A stretch of 64,000 bases of DNA from Elusimicrobium sp. An273 (GCF_002159705.1 NZ_NFJD01000004.1:204695-268694), one strand, 5' to 3'. Positions 50,766 to 61,387 are shown, counted from the first letter of the stretch. Notes: generated by a model not told the origin, from the sequence alone. Made by a program: numbers and translations.

Positions 50766-52103
50766 TTACTGGCCTACGTTAAACCAGCGGCCTTTAATCC
50801 GTTTGCTGCCTTTCATCAGCGGTTCGTAGTTGCGCGCCAACAAGTGCGCCTGTACTTGGCCTACCGTATCCAACGCAACGCCTACCACGATTAACAGCGC
50901 CGTTCCGCCGAAATAAAAGTCTACGTTAAATTCCGCGCGGAAGAAGTCCGGCAGTACCGCAATCAAACAAACGAAAATGGCACCGCAGAACGTCAGCCGG
51001 TTCATGACCCATTCAATGTAGTTCTTGGTCGGTTCGCCGGGGCGAATGCCGGGGATAAAACCACCCCACTTCTTCATATTATCCGCCAAGTCGGACGGGT
51101 TAATCGTCATCGAGTTGTAGAAATAGCAGAAGAAGATAATCAGCGCCGAGAACACCAGCATATACAGCCAGCTGCTGTGGTTCATGGCTTCCAGCATTTT
51201 CTGCGCCCAGGGAGCTTCCTGGTTAAAGCTGGCAATCGTCAGCGGCAGCGAAATCACGGAAGAAGCAAAGATTACCGCGATTACGCCGCTCTGGTCAATT
51301 TTCAGCGGCAAATAGCTGGTCTGCCCGCCATAGGTTTTGTTGCCCACCTGACGTTTGGCATACTGCACCGGAATTTGGCGCTGGGCCGTTTCCAGCCACA
51401 CCACCAACGCGGTAATGACCACCGCCGCGCCGAAAATAACAAGCGCCATGAAGAAATCCATTTCTTCCGTTTGTACGCGGTTGACCACTTCCATAATCGC
51501 GCCGGGCAAGCGGTCTACGATTCCGGCAAAGATGATGAGCGAAATACCGTTGCCCACCCCTTTTTCCGTAATTTGTTCACCCAGCCACATCACAAACATC
51601 GTACCGGCAGCTAACGTCAGCACGGTGGTGACGAAGAACATAAAAGAGGGATTTACAACCGCAGATACGCCGCCTGCGCCTTCTACTTTCGTAATGGCAA
51701 ACGTCATCATCGCGCCCTGCAAGAGCGCCAAAAACAGTGCAAAAATACGGGTAATCTGGTTTTCTTTTCTTCTGCCGGATTCACCCTCTTTGTGCATCCT
51801 GTCTAACGCCGGGAAAATGTGCGCTCCGCGCACCAGTCCCATGATGATGGACGCGTTGATGTACGGCATAATACCCAGGGCCAAAATGGAAAACTTGCCC
51901 AATGCGCCGCCCGAAAAGATATTCATAAACCCAAGAATACCGTTCTGGTGTGCGGCAAACAATTGTTTCAACACATCGGTGTTGATGCCGGGTATTGGGA
52001 TTGCGGCCGCAATCCGGAAAACAGCCAACGCCCCGATCAAGAAGAGAAGTCTCTTCTTGAGTTCGGGGGCGTTAAAGATATTTGCAACTGTGTTGTTAGC
52101 CAT
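50766..52103 (-). CDS. secY: preprotein translocase subunit SecY
   Basis: A 445-residue channel with ten helices: IPIPGINTD plug region, GIMPYINASIIM, the IRPGEPTKNYIEWVMNRLTF loop and a basic C-terminal tail. Core Sec channel for exported and membrane proteins. It shares one base with the rplO end. Confidence 0.97.
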   Translation of the reverse strand: MANNTVANIFNAPELKKRLLFLIGALAVFRIAAAIPIPGINTDVLKQLFAAHQNGILGFMNIFSGGALGKFSILALGIMPYINASIIMGLVRGAHIFPALDRMHKEGESGRRKENQITRIFALFLALLQGAMMTFAITKVEGAGGVSAVVNPSFMFFVTTVLTLAAGTMFVMWLGEQITEKGVGNGISLIIFAGIVDRLPGAIMEVVNRVQTEEMDFFMALVIFGAAVVITALVVWLETAQRQIPVQYAKRQVGNKTYGGQTSYLPLKIDQSGVIAVIFASSVISLPLTIASFNQEAPWAQKMLEAMNHSSWLYMLVFSALIIFFCYFYNSMTINPSDLADNMKKWGGFIPGIRPGEPTKNYIEWVMNRLTFCGAIFVCLIAVLPDFFRAEFNVDFYFGGTALLIVVGVALDTVGQVQAHLLARNYEPLMKGSKRIKGRWFNVGQ

Positions 52104-52564
52104 TATTTGGTCTTCTGTTCAAGCACGGTCACAGTGCCGCCGGCTTTTTCAATCGCCGCTTTCGCGGTGGCGGAAAAACCATGGGCGGACACTTTCAAAG
52201 CCTTGGTCAAAGAACCGTTGGCCAACACTTTCACGCGGGTTACATCGTGAATGATGCCGGCTTTTTTCAAGGCTTCCGGGGTTACTTCGGCACCCGCGGC
52301 AAACACTTTTTCCAACGAGCCGACGTTTACATAATCGTAGCGTCTGGCAAAGTCTTTATTGGAAAAACCGCTTTTCGGCGTGTGGCGGATCAACGGCATC
52401 TGACCGCCTTCTTTGCTTTCTTTGCGGGTGTTGCCGGAGCGGGAGGTTTGCCCTTTCATCCCTTTGGTGCAGTAGTTGCCCAAACCGGAGCCGGGGCCCA
52501 AGCCCAAGCGTCTTTTTTCTTTTCTAGACCCATGTTTAGGGAAAAGTTTATTCAAAGTTACCAT
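52103..52564 (-). CDS. rplO: 50S ribosomal protein L15
   Basis: A 153-residue protein with the Gly-rich N-terminus (RLGLGPGSGLGNYCTKGMKG) and MPLIRHTPKSGFSNKDF. It directly follows rpsE; L30 is missing between them. Confidence 0.97.
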   Translation of the reverse strand: MVTLNKLFPKHGSRKEKRRLGLGPGSGLGNYCTKGMKGQTSRSGNTRKESKEGGQMPLIRHTPKSGFSNKDFARRYDYVNVGSLEKVFAAGAEVTPEALKKAGIIHDVTRVKVLANGSLTKALKVSAHGFSATAKAAIEKAGGTVTVLEQKTK

Positions 52565-52582
52565 TTTATTCTCTCCACAAAA

Positions 52583-53188
52583 CTATTCGGCCTTAGCGGC
52601 TTCGGCGGGTTCTTCCGCTTTCGGGGCTTCGGCAGCCGGGGCTTTTTCAGCCTTGCCGCGCAAAACGTTCACCGTTTCTTTGCTCTTGAGCTGTTTGAAA
52701 GCTTCCATCGTGGCGTACACGAGGTTGCACGGGTTGGAGCTGCCCAGGCTTTTGGCCAAGACGTCTTTAATACCGGCGGCTTCAAACAATAAGCGCGCAC
52801 CGCTGCCGGCGATTACACCGGTACCGGGGGCGGCGGGTTTCATCCACACCGAAGCGGCACCGAATTTGCCGATGACTTCGTGCGGAATCGTTTCGCCTAC
52901 GATCGGGAACGTGATCATGTGTTTTCTCGCGTGGGATTCAGCCTTGGCGATTGCCAGCTGAACCTGATTCGCCTTGCCAATAGCAACGCCCACTTTGCCC
53001 TGGCCGTTTCCGACCACTACGAGCGCGCGGAAGCCAAAGCGTTTACCGCCTTTGACTACCTTGGCCGTTCTGGCTACGTGGATGACCGTCGTCTTGCCTT
53101 CGGAGAGCGGTCTTGCTTTTTGAAACTCGGCTCTTTTGCCTTTCGCTTCTTTTCTGTTGTCGCTTTTCACTAGCGTTTCATTGGACAT
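52583..53188 (-). CDS. rpsE: 30S ribosomal protein S5
   Basis: A 201-residue protein with [20 protein letters not shown] and [20 protein letters not shown]. It has a C-terminal extension of about 25 residues rich in Ala, Glu, Pro and Lys. The start is the ATG after AGGTGA; the GTG 9 bp upstream is less likely. Confidence 0.96.
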   Translation of the reverse strand: MSNETLVKSDNRKEAKGKRAEFQKARPLSEGKTTVIHVARTAKVVKGGKRFGFRALVVVGNGQGKVGVAIGKANQVQLAIAKAESHARKHMITFPIVGETIPHEVIGKFGAASVWMKPAAPGTGVIAGSGARLLFEAAGIKDVLAKSLGSSNPCNLVYATMEAFKQLKSKETVNVLRGKAEKAPAAEAPKAEEPAEAAKAE

Positions 53189-53204
53189 TAAATTCACCTA
53201 AACC

Positions 53205-53570
53205 TTAGAATTTCAATCCTGCTTCTCTGGCGGAATCCGCAAGCGCTTTGATTCTGCCATGGTACACGCGTCCGCCGCGGTCAAACATCACTTCGCTGAT
53301 GCCTTTTTCCAACGCTTTCTTGGCGATGGCGGCACCCAACGCTTTGGCGGCTTCAATGCTCTTGGCGGAGGTGTCAAACTTGCCTTCAAATTCTTTGGAC
53401 AACGTCGTCGCAGACACTAACGTGCTGTGGGTGTTGTCGTCAATGATTTGGGCGTAAATATATTTCAAGCTTCTGTACACGGAAAGGCGCGGGCGGTGGG
53501 CACCGTTTTTAAGCAGATGTCCGCGGCTGCGGTCCTTTCTGTATTGATATCTTTCTTGTTTAGTGGCCAT
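53205..53570 (-). CDS. rplR: 50S ribosomal protein L18
   Basis: A 121-residue 5S-rRNA-binding protein: [20 protein letters not shown], then [20 protein letters not shown]. Confidence 0.97.
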   Translation of the reverse strand: MATKQERYQYRKDRSRGHLLKNGAHRPRLSVYRSLKYIYAQIIDDNTHSTLVSATTLSKEFEGKFDTSAKSIEAAKALGAAIAKKALEKGISEVMFDRGGRVYHGRIKALADSAREAGLKF

Positions 53571-53572
53571 AA

Positions 53573-54124
53573 TTATTTGCCTCCCGCCGCAGTTTTACCG
53601 GCTTTGCGAACAATGTGTTCGCCCTGGTATTTGATACCGCTGCCTTTATAGGGCTCCGGAGGTCTGATTCTTCTGATTTTGGCCGCGAAATCGCCTACTT
53701 TAAACTTATCGCTGCCTTTAATCGTTACCGCGCCGGATTTCGGATCCACCACGACCGTAAGGCCCGCGGGGATATCCAAATTGACGGGGTGGGAGAAGCC
53801 CAATTCCAAATTGAGTTTCTGCCCGGCGACGTTCGCACGATATCCCAACCCGTTGATTTCCAACGTTTTGGAAAAACCGTTCGTTACGCCTTCAATGATG
53901 TTGAATACGTTGGCGCGGGTCGTGCCGTGCAACGCGTTTAATTCTTTTACGCGGTTTTCCGGGATGGAGAACGTCAAAGCGGCGCCTTCCATCTTCGGGG
54001 TGATTCCTTCCGGAATCGTATAAGACAACGTGCCCAACGCGCCCGTGGCGGTGATTACATTGTCTTTAATTTCCACTTTGGTCTTGGCGGGAATGTTGAT
54101 GATCTTTTTACCGATTCTGCTCAT
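53573..54124 (-). CDS. rplF: 50S ribosomal protein L6
   Basis: A 183-residue protein with the two-domain L6 pattern; the C-terminal [20 protein letters not shown] is diagnostic. Confidence 0.97.
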   Translation of the reverse strand: MSRIGKKIINIPAKTKVEIKDNVITATGALGTLSYTIPEGITPKMEGAALTFSIPENRVKELNALHGTTRANVFNIIEGVTNGFSKTLEINGLGYRANVAGQKLNLELGFSHPVNLDIPAGLTVVVDPKSGAVTIKGSDKFKVGDFAAKIRRIRPPEPYKGSGIKYQGEHIVRKAGKTAAGGK

Positions 54125-54133
54125 AGTTCCCCC

Positions 54134-54526
54134 TTACCAGACCTGGCACAACAGCTCGCCGCCGATTTTTTCGGCTTTGGCCTGCGCATCGGTCATTAAA
54201 CCTTTAGAAGTGGAGAGAATGGAAATACCAAACGCACCGCGCACTTTGGGAATGTTGTTATAAGAGCTGTACACGCGGGAACCCGGTTTGGAAACCCGTT
54301 TCAAGCCCTGGATAACGCATTCGTTGTCAGGCGTATATTTCAAAAATACTCTCACCACGCCGCCCTTGGTTTCGTTGTGGACAGCTTTGAAATTGGCGAT
54401 GTATCCTTCTTCTTTGAGGATGCGCGCAATTTCGGTTTTGATTTTAGAAAAAGGAATATCCACTTTTTCTTTTTTCTTCATGTTGGCGTTTCTTATTCTG
54501 GTTAAGAAATCTGCAATTGGATCCAT
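54134..54526 (-). CDS. rpsH: 30S ribosomal protein S8
   Basis: A 130-residue protein: [20 protein letters not shown] at the start; [20 protein letters not shown] near the end. A 70-bp gap separates it from rpsN. Confidence 0.97.
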   Translation of the reverse strand: MDPIADFLTRIRNANMKKKEKVDIPFSKIKTEIARILKEEGYIANFKAVHNETKGGVVRVFLKYTPDNECVIQGLKRVSKPGSRVYSSYNNIPKVRGAFGISILSTSKGLMTDAQAKAEKIGGELLCQVW

Positions 54527-54596
54527 AATATAGGTTATCGTCCCAAACCACTTTCCGTTGCCGGAGTTGGCCCGAAAGCGATACCTCCTCCTGTAA

Positions 54597-54782
54597 TTAC
54601 CAGCTCGATTTTCTAAGACCCGGGATGAGACCCTGGTGTGCCATCTTTCTCAGGCAGATACGGCAGAGACCGAAGTCACGGTAGTAACCTCTCGCGCGGC
54701 CGCAGATTTGGCATCTGTTGTGGTAGCGCACGGCGAACTTTTGGTCTTTAGCCATTTTTGCAACCCATGCTTTAGTAGCCAT
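54597..54782 (-). CDS. rpsN: 30S ribosomal protein S14, type Z
   Basis: A 61-residue short S14 with the zinc ligands C24, C27, C40 and C43 (CQICGRARG and LCRICLRK). The short C+ form is typical of many anaerobes. Confidence 0.97.
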   Translation of the reverse strand: MATKAWVAKMAKDQKFAVRYHNRCQICGRARGYYRDFGLCRICLRKMAHQGLIPGLRKSSW

Positions 54783-54799
54783 AAAGTTTCTTGCTCCTA

Positions 54800-55393
54800 T
54801 TATTTAGACGCTTTGCGGAACGGCATACCCATGTAATCCATGAGCAGGCGGCCGCTTTCGTCGTTCTTGGCCGTGGTTACAAACGTAATGTTCATACCAT
54901 GGGCTTTGGGTGATTTTTCCACATCAATTTCCGGGAAAATATAATGTTCTTTAATACCCAGGTTCAAATTGCCTTTTCCGTCAAAGCTCGGGTTAAAACC
55001 CTGGAAGTCGCGAATACGCGGGCAGGCGATGGTGATGAAGCGTTCCATAAATTCATACATCTTCGCACCGCGCAGCGTTACGCGCACGCCGATGGGCATG
55101 CCTTCTCTGAGTTTGAAGTTGGAGATGGACTTTTTGGCCCGTCTTACTTGGGCCGCTTGTCCGGCGATAGCGGTCAAATCGTCTTTGGCCACTTCCATCG
55201 CTTTAATGTCTTCGCGGGCTTCTTTCACACCGATGTTGATGACGATCTTCGTCAATTTCGGCGCGGCCATAGGGCTTTTTACGCCCATTTCTTTGAGCAA
55301 GGCCGGAAGCACTTTTTCTTTGTAAAGCACCTGGAGTCTGGGCTGATAGCCTTCCGGCGCTTTCGTCACGTTTTTGGTTTCTTTCTTAGTCAT
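54800..55393 (-). CDS. rplE: 50S ribosomal protein L5
   Basis: A 197-residue 5S-rRNA-binding protein with [39 protein letters not shown] and [20 protein letters not shown], with a short N-terminal Lys/Thr-rich extension. Confidence 0.97.
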   Translation of the reverse strand: MTKKETKNVTKAPEGYQPRLQVLYKEKVLPALLKEMGVKSPMAAPKLTKIVINIGVKEAREDIKAMEVAKDDLTAIAGQAAQVRRAKKSISNFKLREGMPIGVRVTLRGAKMYEFMERFITIACPRIRDFQGFNPSFDGKGNLNLGIKEHYIFPEIDVEKSPKAHGMNITFVTTAKNDESGRLLMDYMGMPFRKASK

Positions 55394-55410
55394 TTTAATT
55401 CGTACCTAGA

Positions 55411-55719
55411 TTAAATGATCGGCTCGTTGCATTTGCGGCAGACGCGCACTTTTTTACCGTCGGCCGAAACTTGCACTTTGGGCGTCATGGCTTTTTTGCA
55501 TTTGCCGCAGATGACCGCTACGTTAGAAGCATCCAACGCCGCTTCCACCTGAATAATGCCGCCTTGCTTGTTTTGAGAAGGTTTCGTGTGTTTGGAAACC
55601 AAGTTCACGCCCGCCACTACTACTTTGTTTTTGGCCGGGTTGACCGATTTCACTTCACCCTTCTTGCCTTTGTCTTTACCAGCTAACACCAGAACGGTAT
55701 CTTTCTTTTTGATAATCAT
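55411..55719 (-). CDS. rplX: 50S ribosomal protein L24
   Basis: A 102-residue KOW-motif protein (DTVLVLAGKDKGKKGEVKSV) with CGKC and CRKC pairs in the C-terminal part, a zinc-ribbon-like feature seen in many bacterial L24. Confidence 0.97.
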   Translation of the reverse strand: MIIKKKDTVLVLAGKDKGKKGEVKSVNPAKNKVVVAGVNLVSKHTKPSQNKQGGIIQVEAALDASNVAVICGKCKKAMTPKVQVSADGKKVRVCRKCNEPII

Positions 55720-55722
55720 ATA

Positions 55723-56091
55723 CTATACCACCTCGGGAGCCAGGGAAATGATTTTCAAAAAGTTCTTTTCTCTGAGTTCTCTGGCAATAGGCCCGAACAC
55801 ACGGGTGCCTTTGGGTTCCCCGTTATCGTTGATGATGCAAACAGCGTTGTCATCAAAGCGAATGTAGGAACCGTCTTTTCTTCTTTTTTCGCGGGCCACG
55901 CGCACGACTACCGCGCGAACCACGTCGCCTTTTTTAATGGCGGAGGTAGGGATCGCATCTCTGACGGAGCACATCACGACATCTCCCAAAGTTGCGATAT
56001 CCCGGTGGTGGCCGCCGCGCACTTTAAAGCACTGCACTTTGCGGGCGCCGGAATTGTCGGCCACATTGACTATGCTTCTTAATTGAATCAT
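55723..56091 (-). CDS. rplN: 50S ribosomal protein L14
   Basis: A 122-residue protein: [20 protein letters not shown] at the start and [20 protein letters not shown] at the end. Confidence 0.98.
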   Translation of the reverse strand: MIQLRSIVNVADNSGARKVQCFKVRGGHHRDIATLGDVVMCSVRDAIPTSAIKKGDVVRAVVVRVAREKRRKDGSYIRFDDNAVCIINDNGEPKGTRVFGPIARELREKNFLKIISLAPEVV

Positions 56092-56119
56092 ACTTTAATA
56101 ACTCCGTAGTTTTTAAAAA

Positions 56120-56389
56120 CTATGCTCTGGCTTTTTCCACAATCTTGGAAACACGCCATTTCGTCGTTTTGGAAACCGGGCGGCAGCTCATAATTTCCAC
56201 TTTATCGCCGATTTTGCTTTCGTTGGCCTCATCATGCGCGTGGAATTTGGCCGCTCTTTTGAGCGTCTTGCCGTAGCGTTCATCGTGAACCAGGCGTTCC
56301 ACCGTCACGGTGCGGGTTTTGTTCATCTTGTCCGACACTACCACACCGGTGAGAACCTTTCTTTTAGCACGGGATTCTTGATTTTCCAT
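56120..56389 (-). CDS. rpsQ: 30S ribosomal protein S17
   Basis: An 89-residue OB-fold protein: LTGVVVSDKMNKTRTVTVER and GDKVEIMSCRPVSKTTKWRV. Confidence 0.97.
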   Translation of the reverse strand: MENQESRAKRKVLTGVVVSDKMNKTRTVTVERLVHDERYGKTLKRAAKFHAHDEANESKIGDKVEIMSCRPVSKTTKWRVSKIVEKARA

Positions 56390-56400
56390 GTTTCAAACCT

Positions 56401-56604
56401 CTATTTTTGCTCTTTCTTCTGATTAATCAGCGTTTGCAAAAGAGCAATCTCGCGTCTTACAGCTCTGATTTCCATCGGGTTGGCGATGGGAGTGGTGCTG
56501 TGTTTGAAAAGAAGGTTGAACTTCTTTTCCTGGGCTTTGCCGAGCGCTTCGTTCAGTTCGGCCAACGTTTTGTTTTTCAAAGCTTCTTTTTCGTTCGTTT
56601 TCAT
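56401..56604 (-). CDS. rpmC: 50S ribosomal protein L29
   Basis: A 67-residue helical hairpin protein with the LNEALGKAQEKKFNLLFKHS core and IRAVRREIALLQTLINQ end; 3 bp after rplP. Confidence 0.95.
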   Translation of the reverse strand: MKTNEKEALKNKTLAELNEALGKAQEKKFNLLFKHSTTPIANPMEIRAVRREIALLQTLINQKKEQK

Positions 56605-56607
56605 AAA

Positions 56608-57018
56608 CTACCTTCTGGTTACCAGTTTCGTCTTAATCGGCAGTTTGTCGGAAGCCAAACGCATAGCTCTTTTGGTGTCTTCTACAGAAGCGCCTTCCAA
56701 TTCAAACAAAATTCTGCCGGGCTTCACGACCGCAGCCCAATATTCGGGCGCGCCTTTACCTTTACCCATACGGGTTTCGGCCGGGTGCTTCGTGATCGCT
56801 TTATCCGGGAAAATGCGGATCCAAAGTTTACCTTTCTTTTTGATGAAACGAGACAAGGTAATACGGGCAGCTTCAATCTGCCGGGCGGTAATCCATTTGG
56901 GTTCCAACGCTTTCAACCCAAATTCGCCGAATACCACTTCCGTGCCGCGCTTGGCGTTGCCTTTAATGCGGGGCGCGCTGAAGGGTTTGCGATATTTAAC
57001 TCTCTTAGGCATTAACAT
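56608..57018 (-). CDS. rplP: 50S ribosomal protein L16
   Basis: A 136-residue protein: [40 protein letters not shown] and [20 protein letters not shown]. Confidence 0.98.
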   Translation of the reverse strand: MLMPKRVKYRKPFSAPRIKGNAKRGTEVVFGEFGLKALEPKWITARQIEAARITLSRFIKKKGKLWIRIFPDKAITKHPAETRMGKGKGAPEYWAAVVKPGRILFELEGASVEDTKRAMRLASDKLPIKTKLVTRR

Positions 57019-57031
57019 AAGTCAAAGTCCT

Positions 57032-57763
57032 CTATTTGGTTTCTTCGGCCGCCGCAACGGGTTCCGTTACGACTTGGGCAGAAGCGTTTTCCATGTCGCG
57101 GTGTTTCTTGAGTTCATTCATAATCTCTTTGGGAGATTTGGCAAAATGGGTTCTCTTGAAAATCCACACTTTAATGCCGATTTTACCGCTGATGGTGTTG
57201 GCTTCGGTGAAACCGTAGTCAATATCGGCACACAAGGTATGCAGCGGCACGCGGCCTTCGCGTTTCCATTCCGTGCGGGCAATTTCCGCACCGCCGAGTC
57301 TGCCGGATACCATAATCTTAATACCGAGCGCTTTGCCCGACATCGCTTTTTCAATCGCTTTCTTGATAGCGGCACCGTAGTGGGCGCGTTTTTCAAGCTG
57401 CATGGCGATGTTTTGGGCAACCAGCTGGGCATCCGTTTCCGGATTTTTGATTTCCATTACGTTGACAAACGTCTTGCTGCCGGTCATGGCTTCAATTTCT
57501 TTGCGCAACGCTTCAATGTCGGCGCCTTTTTTGCCGATCACCACGCCCGGGCGGGCGGTGTGAATGTTGATGCGCAGGAACGCGCCGGCTCTTTCAATGC
57601 CAACGTAGCTGACGGCCGCCATTTTGAATTTGTCGTCAATAAGTTTGCGGATCTGGAAATCTTCCATGATCAGCGCGGGCATATTCTTAGGCGCGAACCA
57701 TTTGGAACGCCAATCCTGAATATATCCCAATCTGATTGACCGGGGATGAATCTTGTGTCCCAT
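57032..57763 (-). CDS. rpsC: 30S ribosomal protein S3
   Basis: A 243-residue protein with N-terminal GHKIHPRSIRLGYIQDWRSK, KH domain RPGVVIGKKGADIEALRKE and the C-terminal S3 domain. The tail beyond about 215 is variable and ends in Ala/Glu-rich residues. Confidence 0.97.
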   Translation of the reverse strand: MGHKIHPRSIRLGYIQDWRSKWFAPKNMPALIMEDFQIRKLIDDKFKMAAVSYVGIERAGAFLRINIHTARPGVVIGKKGADIEALRKEIEAMTGSKTFVNVMEIKNPETDAQLVAQNIAMQLEKRAHYGAAIKKAIEKAMSGKALGIKIMVSGRLGGAEIARTEWKREGRVPLHTLCADIDYGFTEANTISGKIGIKVWIFKRTHFAKSPKEIMNELKKHRDMENASAQVVTEPVAAAEETK

Positions 57764-57766
57764 AAA

Positions 57767-58126
57767 TTAGCGACCTCCCTTTTTTTCGTCGGTAACGATA
57801 ACAGTCAAATGACACATGCTCTTTTTGTAAGGCATCGCGCGGCCTTGCGGGCCGGGCTGCACTCTTTTCAAGTGGCCGCTGGGGCCGAGATTCGCAAACG
57901 CTTCTTTAATGAAGACTTTGCTGAAGTCCAGCTTTTTACCGGCTTTGACTTCCAAGTTGGCAGCGGCGCTGTGTAAGGTTTTGGCTACCAAATCCGAGGT
58001 GCGTTTGGCTACGAAAGGAAGTACTTCTTCCGCCGCCTTGACGTTTTTACCGCGGATTTGATCCAACACCAGGTTCACCTTGCGGCTACCAAACCGTTGA
58101 AATTTAGCTTTTGCACAAGCTTCCAT
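57767..58126 (-). CDS. rplV: 50S ribosomal protein L22
   Basis: A 119-residue protein: [20 protein letters not shown] and the exit-tunnel hairpin [20 protein letters not shown]. Confidence 0.97.
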   Translation of the reverse strand: MEACAKAKFQRFGSRKVNLVLDQIRGKNVKAAEEVLPFVAKRTSDLVAKTLHSAAANLEVKAGKKLDFSKVFIKEAFANLGPSGHLKRVQPGPQGRAMPYKKSMCHLTVIVTDEKKGGR

Positions 58127-58142
58127 ATCAAATCCTCAACTC

Positions 58143-58427
58143 TTATTTCAGGGCGGTGGAATCCTTCGTCATGCCACCGTGACCTTTGAACAAACGGGTG
58201 AAAGAAAATTCACCGAGCTTGTATCCTACCATTCTTTCGGAAACGTAAATGGGAAGAAATTTTCTGCCGTTATGCACTAAAAAAGTGTGTCCCACAAATT
58301 CAGGCACAATGGTGCAGGCTCTTGCCCACGTCTTGATAGGTTTCTTTTCGTTGGAAGCGTTCATCGCTTGAACTTTTTCCAACAGGTTTAAATCCACATA
58401 CGGACCTTTCTTTGTTGATCTTCCCAT
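58143..58427 (-). CDS. rpsS: 30S ribosomal protein S19
   Basis: A 94-residue protein: [40 protein letters not shown] and [15 protein letters not shown]. Confidence 0.98.
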   Translation of the reverse strand: MGRSTKKGPYVDLNLLEKVQAMNASNEKKPIKTWARACTIVPEFVGHTFLVHNGRKFLPIYVSERMVGYKLGEFSFTRLFKGHGGMTKDSTALK

Positions 58428-58429
58428 AA

Positions 58430-59269
58430 TTACTTAACCTTGTTTTTTCTTCTGTCGCTGATAATCATCCAGCCAAACGCTTTCTTGGTAGAGCGCGTCT
58501 TCAAACCGCGGGTCTGCTGGTTCCAGGGAGAGCGCGGAATGTTGCCGCCTTTACCGTGACCGCGGCCGCCGCCCATCGGGTGGTCTACCGCGTTCATGGC
58601 GCTACCGCGGACGGTAGGTCTTTCCCCGCGGTGTCTGTTCCGGCCGGCATTGCCGATCACGATGTTGCCGTGATCAATGTTGCCTACTTGGCCGATTGTC
58701 GCGCAGCAAGCGCTGGGTACCAAGCGGATTTCGCCGGACGGCATCTTGATATGGGCATAGTCCGCTTCTTTGGCCATAAGCTGAGCTTGGCTGCCGGCGC
58801 TGCGCGCCAACTGCGCGCCCTTGCCGACTTTGAGCTCAATCGCGTGGATAAAAGTACCTTCAGGGATATTTTTCAAAGCAAGGCAGTTACCCACTTTAAT
58901 ATCTGCAGCCGGGCCGGACATCAATACATCGCCCACTTTTACGCCTAACGGGTGAAGAATATATCTCTTTTCGCCGTCAGCGTAGTTTAAAAGACAAATG
59001 CGCGCGCTTCTGTTCGGGTCGTATTCAATAGAAACAACCTTGGCAGGAATGCCGTATTTTTCTCTTTTAAAATCGATCTGTCTGTAAGCACGTCTGTGGC
59101 CGCCGCCAATGTGGCGCACCATAATCATACCGGTGTTGTTTCTGCCGCCGGTTTTGCGCAGACCTTTGGTTAAGCTCTTCTCCGGAGTGGTCTTGGTAAT
59201 GTCGGAATAGTCCGATACCGTGATCGTTCTGCGGGAAGGGGTGTAAGGTCTAAATGACTTGATAGGCAT
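58430..59269 (-). CDS. rplB: 50S ribosomal protein L2
   Basis: A 279-residue protein at the peptidyl transferase centre region: [20 protein letters not shown] and the C-terminal [20 protein letters not shown] with its conserved His. Confidence 0.98.
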   Translation of the reverse strand: MPIKSFRPYTPSRRTITVSDYSDITKTTPEKSLTKGLRKTGGRNNTGMIMVRHIGGGHRRAYRQIDFKREKYGIPAKVVSIEYDPNRSARICLLNYADGEKRYILHPLGVKVGDVLMSGPAADIKVGNCLALKNIPEGTFIHAIELKVGKGAQLARSAGSQAQLMAKEADYAHIKMPSGEIRLVPSACCATIGQVGNIDHGNIVIGNAGRNRHRGERPTVRGSAMNAVDHPMGGGRGHGKGGNIPRSPWNQQTRGLKTRSTKKAFGWMIISDRRKNKVK

Positions 59270-59291
59270 AGTTAGTAGTTTCTCCTTTCAG

Positions 59292-59588
59292 CTACTTTGA
59301 AGCGGCTTCCACCACTTCAATTTTATCGCCTTCTTTCAAGGTTACAAAGGCCTTTTTGTAATCAGGTCTTTTGCCCTCGAAGCGACCCATACGGTGGGTC
59401 TTGCCCGTGACGGAAATCGTGTTGATCTTGGTAACGGTTACGTTAAAGATTTTTTCCACCGCGGTTTTAATTTCGCCCTTGGAAGCGTCTTTGGAAACAA
59501 CAAAACCGTAGCGGTTGTGATTGTCTCTTTCAATCAAGCTTTTTTCAGTCAACAGGGGCTTTTTCAAAATTTCATACGTGCGGGACAT
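59292..59588 (-). CDS. rplW: 50S ribosomal protein L23
   Basis: A 98-residue exit-tunnel protein: KKPLLTEKSLIERDNHNRYG and GKTHRMGRFEGKRPDYKKAF. The start is MSRTYE, overlapping the rplD stop by one base (TAATG) with GGAGGG upstream. Confidence 0.97.
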   Translation of the reverse strand: MSRTYEILKKPLLTEKSLIERDNHNRYGFVVSKDASKGEIKTAVEKIFNVTVTKINTISVTGKTHRMGRFEGKRPDYKKAFVTLKEGDKIEVVEAASK

Positions 59589-60220
59589 TATTTGCCCTCC
59601 TTGGCGAAGGTTTCGCACAGTTTTTCAACGGCAGCCTGGGTCAAGATGACCTTCGTGCTGTTGAGCACCACGTAGGCGTTGATGTCCTGCGTCGGGATAT
59701 GGGTCAACCCTTCCACGTTGCGGCAGGCCAAAGCGGCGTTCGCGTCGGCAAAGTTGTCCAGCACGAGCGGCTTGCGGCCGGCGGACAAGGTTTCCAACAC
59801 TTCGGCGAAAGCTTTGGTTTTGGGTTCTTTAAAAGTCAACGAATCCAAGACCACCAAGTTGCCTTCGGCCAGTTTGGTGGAAAGCGCCATCGCAAGGGCG
59901 GTTCTTCTTTTGGCGGCCGGCAAATCCTGACGATAGGAATGCGGGGTCGGCCCGAAAGCGATACCGCCGTGGCGGAACTGAACGGCGCGCAAGCTGCCCT
60001 GGCGGGCGCGGCCGGTGCCTTTCTGTTTCCACGGTTTCTTACCGGTACCGGAAACTTCGCTGCGGGTTTTGGTGTCAGCGGTGCCGCTTCTTTGGTTAGC
60101 CAAAAACGCGGTGATGACTTCGTGCAGGAAGGTCGGGTTGGCTTTGACGGCAAACAAGCTGTCCGGCAGAGCGCAGGTCCCTTTTTCTTTTCCTTTGATA
60201 TCTAAAACTTTAGTTTCCAT
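59588..60220 (-). CDS. rplD: 50S ribosomal protein L4
   Basis: A 210-residue protein with the tunnel loop (SEVSGTGKKPWKQKGTGRAR) and PHSYRQDLPAAKRRTALAMA. In E. coli L4 represses its own operon; whether that holds here is unknown. Confidence 0.97.
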   Translation of the reverse strand: METKVLDIKGKEKGTCALPDSLFAVKANPTFLHEVITAFLANQRSGTADTKTRSEVSGTGKKPWKQKGTGRARQGSLRAVQFRHGGIAFGPTPHSYRQDLPAAKRRTALAMALSTKLAEGNLVVLDSLTFKEPKTKAFAEVLETLSAGRKPLVLDNFADANAALACRNVEGLTHIPTQDINAYVVLNSTKVILTQAAVEKLCETFAKEGK

Positions 60221-60232
60221 GGGTCAAAGTCC

Positions 60233-61024
60233 TTACTTCTTGTTGGCGGCTTTGGAAGCAGACACTTTATGCTGCTGCGGCGCCACATAGTGTTTTTTGA
60301 ATTTGGAAGTTTCCAAAACGGAAACGATGGAACCTCTGGCTCCCGGGACGGATCCTTTCAGGAACAAGAGACCATTTTCGTTGTCCACTTTGACGACTTC
60401 AATCTTGGCAACGGTGTGGGTGGTGGTGCCATAGTGGCCGGCCATGCGCTGACCGGAAAGCACTTTACCCAAAGAGCGGCGGGAGCCCAAAGACCCCGGA
60501 GCGCGGGTTCTGTCGGAAGCACCGTGAGAATCAGGCTGCCCCGCAAAACCGTGGCGTTTCATCGCACCGGCAAAGCCGTGGCCTTTGATTTTACCCTGCA
60601 CGTCTACATAGTCGCCGGGTTTAAAAATTTTTTCGAGTGAAATGACTTGACCAATTTCAAAGCCGTTCACGTCGGCAACACGGCATTCCTTCATGTGTTT
60701 TACCGGCGCCACATTGGCTTTTTTGAAGTATCCAAGTTCAGGTTTGTTCAGCTTGTTTTCTTTCACTTCGCCAAAACCCACGCATACGGCGTTGTAGCCG
60801 TCTTTTTCCTGGGTTCTGACACGTACAACTTTGCACGGGCCCGCTTTTACCACGGATACGCCATGCAGGTTGCCTTTTTCATCAAAGAGCTGGGTCATGC
60901 CCACTTTTTCGCCGATTACGAAACGAAACGTAGCCGGAGCTTCTTTGACAGTTTCTGCTTTGGCCGCTTCAGCAACGGGCGTTGCCTCTTGGGCACCAGC
61001 AGCATTTTTGATTTCTTCAGTCAT
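60233..61024 (-). CDS. rplC: 50S ribosomal protein L3
   Basis: A 263-residue protein: IGEKVGMTQLFDEKGNLHGV and the W-finger region HGASDRTRAPGSLGSRRSLG. It has an N-terminal extension of about 32 residues rich in Ala, Glu and Lys not found in most L3. A C-terminal Lys/Ala tail follows. Confidence 0.97.
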   Translation of the reverse strand: MTEEIKNAAGAQEATPVAEAAKAETVKEAPATFRFVIGEKVGMTQLFDEKGNLHGVSVVKAGPCKVVRVRTQEKDGYNAVCVGFGEVKENKLNKPELGYFKKANVAPVKHMKECRVADVNGFEIGQVISLEKIFKPGDYVDVQGKIKGHGFAGAMKRHGFAGQPDSHGASDRTRAPGSLGSRRSLGKVLSGQRMAGHYGTTTHTVAKIEVVKVDNENGLLFLKGSVPGARGSIVSVLETSKFKKHYVAPQQHKVSASKAANKK

Positions 61025-61042
61025 ATTCTGTCAGGTTTCCTA

Positions 61043-61387
61043 TTAGTTGCTTTTGATTGCCACATCTACACCGGCCGGCAAATCGAGTTTCATCAATTCA
61101 TCCACGGTCTTAGAGGTGGGACTTTTTAGATCAATGAGTCTTTTGTGAATGCGCATTTCAAATTGTTCTCTGCTCTTTTTGTCGGTATGGGGAGAGCGAA
61201 GTACGGTGTACTTTTTAATCCGAACCGGCAACAGAACAGGCCCCGCCACGATGGCGCCCGTTTTCTGCGCGGTTTCCACAATGCGGGAAACCGAGGCGTC
61301 CAACATGCGATGGTCATAAGAACGCAATTTAATGCGGATTCTTTCTTGGCTCAGCACGTGAGCTCTTTTTTCTGTTTTTTCAGCCAT
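61043..61387 (-). CDS. rpsJ: 30S ribosomal protein S10
   Basis: A 114-residue protein: [39 protein letters not shown]. First gene of the superoperon; the start MAEKTEK follows AAGGAAAC. The in-frame extension to 61441 runs through the leader hairpin and is rejected. Confidence 0.97.
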   Translation of the reverse strand: MAEKTEKRAHVLSQERIRIKLRSYDHRMLDASVSRIVETAQKTGAIVAGPVLLPVRIKKYTVLRSPHTDKKSREQFEMRIHKRLIDLKSPTSKTVDELMKLDLPAGVDVAIKSN

